Shown in pieces: positions 5,065-6,043 of a stretch of DNA of 6,043 bases (the first letter of the stretch is position 1; every line of letters starts with the position of its first letter). Made by a program: the position numbers and the translations under genes. The notes beneath the pieces were generated by a model. It made no database searches and was not told the DNA's origin. It was given only the letters and a program-made list of their open reading frames with translations. This DNA comes from an uncultured Prevotella sp. Its GTDB lineage: Bacteria > Bacteroidota > Bacteroidia > Bacteroidales > Bacteroidaceae. The stretch lies in assembly GCA_937916405.1 (NCBI GenBank), contig CALFUF010000118.1:1-6043 (forward strand). Direction: 5' to 3'.

Positions 5065-5085
5065 TAGTGGAGCTGGAGGGAGTCG
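5065..5085. repeat. Exact 21-bp copy of the ssrA 3' end (att-like copy 2)
   Basis: It begins TAGTGGAGCTGGAGGG and ends AGTCG, identical over 21 bp to 5164-5184 and in the same direction. The match stops abruptly on both sides. The repeated block covers the acceptor arm, the 3' half of the T stem and part of the T loop. That is the segment tyrosine-recombinase integrating elements usually carry as their att core at tRNA and tmRNA genes. Confidence 0.7.
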
Positions 5086-5121
5086 TCATCGACGAAGTCG
5101 CTTTTACAAAGCGTAGCGACT
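5083..5121. repeat. Cluster of small palindromes between att-like copy 2 and the ssrA terminator
   Basis: TCGTC-ATC-GACGA (5083-5095) overlaps the end of copy 2. AGTCGCT (5096-5102) and AGCGACT (5115-5121) form a 7-bp stem. CGCTTT-TAC-AAAGCG (5099-5113) is an alternative palindrome nested inside it. These could be arm or binding sites of a recombinase, or simply secondary RNA structures after the ssrA terminator. Confidence 0.4.
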
Positions 5122-5150
5122 AAAAGAACCCTCACGAGGGTGAGAGTTCT
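5121..5150 (-). terminator. ssrA intrinsic terminator
   Basis: Read on the minus strand, AGAACTCTCAC (5150-5140), loop CCTC and GTGAGGGTTCT (5135-5125) form an 11-bp stem with one mismatch. A T-rich tail (TTCTTTTA) follows. It lies about 17 nt after the mature 3' end of the tmRNA. Confidence 0.75.
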
Positions 5151-5163
5151 TCCTGCGTAACGA

Positions 5164-5184
5164 TAGTGGAGCTGGAGGGAGTCG
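5164..5184. other. att-like core at the genuine ssrA 3' end (copy 3)
   Basis: The 21 bp here are the functional end of ssrA: the acceptor strand CAGCTCCA, the T-stem strand CCCTC and part of the T loop, plus three bases beyond the mature end. They recur at 5065-5085 and, diverged, at 5043-5063, as expected if integrating elements have used this gene as their target. Confidence 0.6.
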
Positions 5185-5565
5185 AACCCTCGTCCAAACA
5201 GGGAAACCATACGCTTTCTACATGCTTATTCCAGCCTTCATTTTCGTGATGCAGCAAGACCTGGACCACCAACTGCACCCTTATCCTCTAGATCTTCATC
5301 ACCCAGCCGAGGCTTCCAAGTGACTATTCCCGATTTTCCTGCACCGCTATACCTTCCTGATTCGGGACAACATCCAGAAGAGCGATGTCTCGTTCCCTCG
5401 CCTGGCAAGGGAATTAAGCTAATGATCTACTATACTTCGATCAAGCAGCGAGAGCGTACTTGTTTTCGCCAATTAATTTTCCGACCGAATAGATTATGGA
5501 GTATACAGTCTTCACTCCGCATGCTTACGTACCATCTCAACCCGCTGTCAAATCCAGTCAACCCC
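5167..5565 (-). ncRNA. ssrA: Transfer-messenger RNA (tmRNA)
   Basis: tmRNA rescues ribosomes stalled on broken mRNAs and adds a degradation tag, working with SmpB. The 5' end GGGGTTGACTGGATTTGACA (from 5565) has the conserved tmRNA start. GGGGUUG pairs with CAGCUCC at the 3' end (with G-U pairs), and A at 5167 is the discriminator. The T arm is GAGGG / TTCGACT / CCCTC (5191-5175). The total of about 399 nt is normal. The 3' CCA is not encoded: the genome reads CTA after the discriminator, so CCA must be added. The tag frame lies at 5441-5470. The gene has a promoter about 110 bp upstream and a terminator downstream. ssrA is a common target for integrating elements, and the repeats nearby fit that. 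Confidence 0.95.
5441..5470 (-). other. tmRNA tag-peptide reading frame
   Basis: The resume codon GGC (5470-5468) is followed by GAA AAC AAG TAC GCT CTC GCT GCT and TGA (5443-5441), which encodes GENKYALAA. With the alanine carried by tmRNA the tag is A-GENKYALAA. The ALAA ending is the ClpXP-type degradation signal, and GENxYALAA-like tags are typical of Bacteroidales. Confidence 0.93.
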
Positions 5566-5680
5566 ATTTAGTTGTTTTCTCTTGATTATCAAGCCGTTTT
5601 GATACAGAGAAAGGTGCGTGTGTGGCAAAAATGTGGAAAAAGGTACTTCATAACCACATTTTCACGCCCTTTTCACGGTG

Positions 5681-5711
5681 CAAATATACAACTTTTTCTT
5701 GAAATAACAAG
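5681..5711 (-). promoter_or_regulatory. Bacteroidetes-type promoter for ssrA
   Basis: On the minus strand TATATTTG (5688-5681) matches the -7 consensus, and CTTG (5711-5708), a one-base variant of the -33 TTTG, lies 19 bp upstream. The transcript would have a 5' leader of about 105-110 nt before the mature end at 5565, to be removed by RNase P. Confidence 0.65.
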
Positions 5712-5880
5712 CCTTTAGACAACATTTTTATAATTCGAAGATTCAACAACCATAAAAATCACTTCATATCCTTATAGTAAAAGGTGTAAACTCGTATAGT
5801 TTAATGTGCTATCGCTCCCACACCACCATAATAGTTTTTCCACAAACAATTTGTTGTCTCGTCAGGGATTGCCGTTACTA
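5712..5880. other. Intergenic region between ssrA promoter and ATPase stop codon
   Basis: AT-rich sequence without a convincing ORF, RNA gene or strong hairpin. The only structure seen is a weak palindrome ACAAA-CAA-TTTGT at 5842-5854, about 27 bp after the ATPase stop on the minus strand. It is followed by an A-rich run in that direction, too weak to call a terminator. Confidence 0.4.
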
Positions 5881-6043
5881 TTATAGGAAAATGGTCATGA
5901 ATACAGGCAAGAGTGTTGTTGCCTCGTCTTTCTTAAGATCTTTGGTATAGATGAGATAGCGGTTGCTGATTCGATCTGAGAATTTTATGCAGAAGGCATC
6001 AAGCGAGGCATGAGTCTTATAGCCGGAAGATTTCACCTCAATA
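5881..6043 (-). CDS. DUF4143-type AAA ATPase, C-terminal 53 residues (partial)
   Basis: The frame enters from the right edge, and TAA is at 5883-5881. The visible end begins IEVKSSGYKTHASLDAF and closes with LLPVFMTIFL. In DUF4143-type ATP-binding proteins, abundant in Bacteroidales, the nuclease-like C-terminal domain has a (V/I)EVKSS strand followed by a helix, then RYLIYTKDL and a final LP(V/L)YM strand. The same order is seen here: EVKSSGY, LDAFCIKF, RYLIYTKDL, LLPVFM. The Walker A/B ATPase domain (full length usually near 400 residues) is outside the window. The function of these ATPases is poorly defined. The gene is co-directional with ssrA but separated by about 190 bp and the ssrA promoter, so ssrA is probably independently transcribed. 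Confidence 0.8.
   Translation of the reverse strand, partial: IEVKSSGYKTHASLDAFCIKFSDRISNRYLIYTKDLKKDEATTLLPVFMTIFL

Noticed and set aside
5043..5085. Partial tRNA genes
   Set aside because: The T-arm-like blocks are fragments of the ssrA 3' end with no other tRNA arms around them.
5320..5571. 83-residue plus-strand open frame
   Set aside because: It lies wholly within the antisense strand of tmRNA, whose ends and tag frame are unambiguous.

Overview
The window looks like a Bacteroidales chromosome, probably Prevotella or a close relative. This is inferred from several signals. There are four promoter-like sites of the Bacteroidetes TTTG / TAnnTTTG type. Start codons follow AT-rich sequence with no Shine-Dalgarno. 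The tmRNA tag is GENKYALAA. The protein families (NTP_transf_5-like, rhamnulokinase with a YFFAVDLGATSGR start, DUF4143-type ATPase end, a secreted protein beginning FGGLLNRAK) are all common in that order.

Left half (1-3200, minus strand). A promoter near 3164-3194 reads leftward into three genes in the order NTP_transf_5-like protein, rhamnulokinase-family kinase, and an L-fucose/L-arabinose isomerase-family enzyme that runs off the left edge. The kinase and isomerase form the isomerise-then-phosphorylate part of a deoxysugar (rhamnose- or fucose-type) or pentose pathway. The first gene has a degraded nucleotidyltransferase motif and no obvious link to sugar use. A purine-rich 7-bp repeat (GAGGTAA/GAGGTGA) occurs in four clusters here: two in the kinase-isomerase gap, one over the kinase stop codon, and one inside the kinase gene, where it is translated in frame.

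Middle (3200-5045, plus strand). A 58-residue charged protein has a good promoter and is followed by a possible 20-codon ORF and two strong hairpins. Next comes a two-gene MNT/HEPN pair (minimal nucleotidyltransferase plus HEPN partner, toxin-antitoxin-like) with its own promoter, but the HEPN gene carries a 1-nt frameshift in an A-run. A secreted-protein pseudogene follows. It has lost its signal peptide to a 14-bp perfect inverted repeat, and it also has a nonsense codon and a frameshift. A clear terminator ends this part.

Right (5040-6043, minus strand). The tmRNA gene ssrA is complete, with promoter, tag frame and terminator. The last 21 bp of its region are repeated exactly 99 bp away and again, with two mismatches, 22 bp beyond that. 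These look like attachment-site scars at a common integration target. The right edge holds the last 53 codons of a DUF4143-type ATPase.

The segment between the sugar operon and ssrA therefore reads as accessory DNA in decay: a defence or toxin-antitoxin pair, a dead secreted gene, strong hairpins and att-like repeats. No integrase or transposase is visible in the window.
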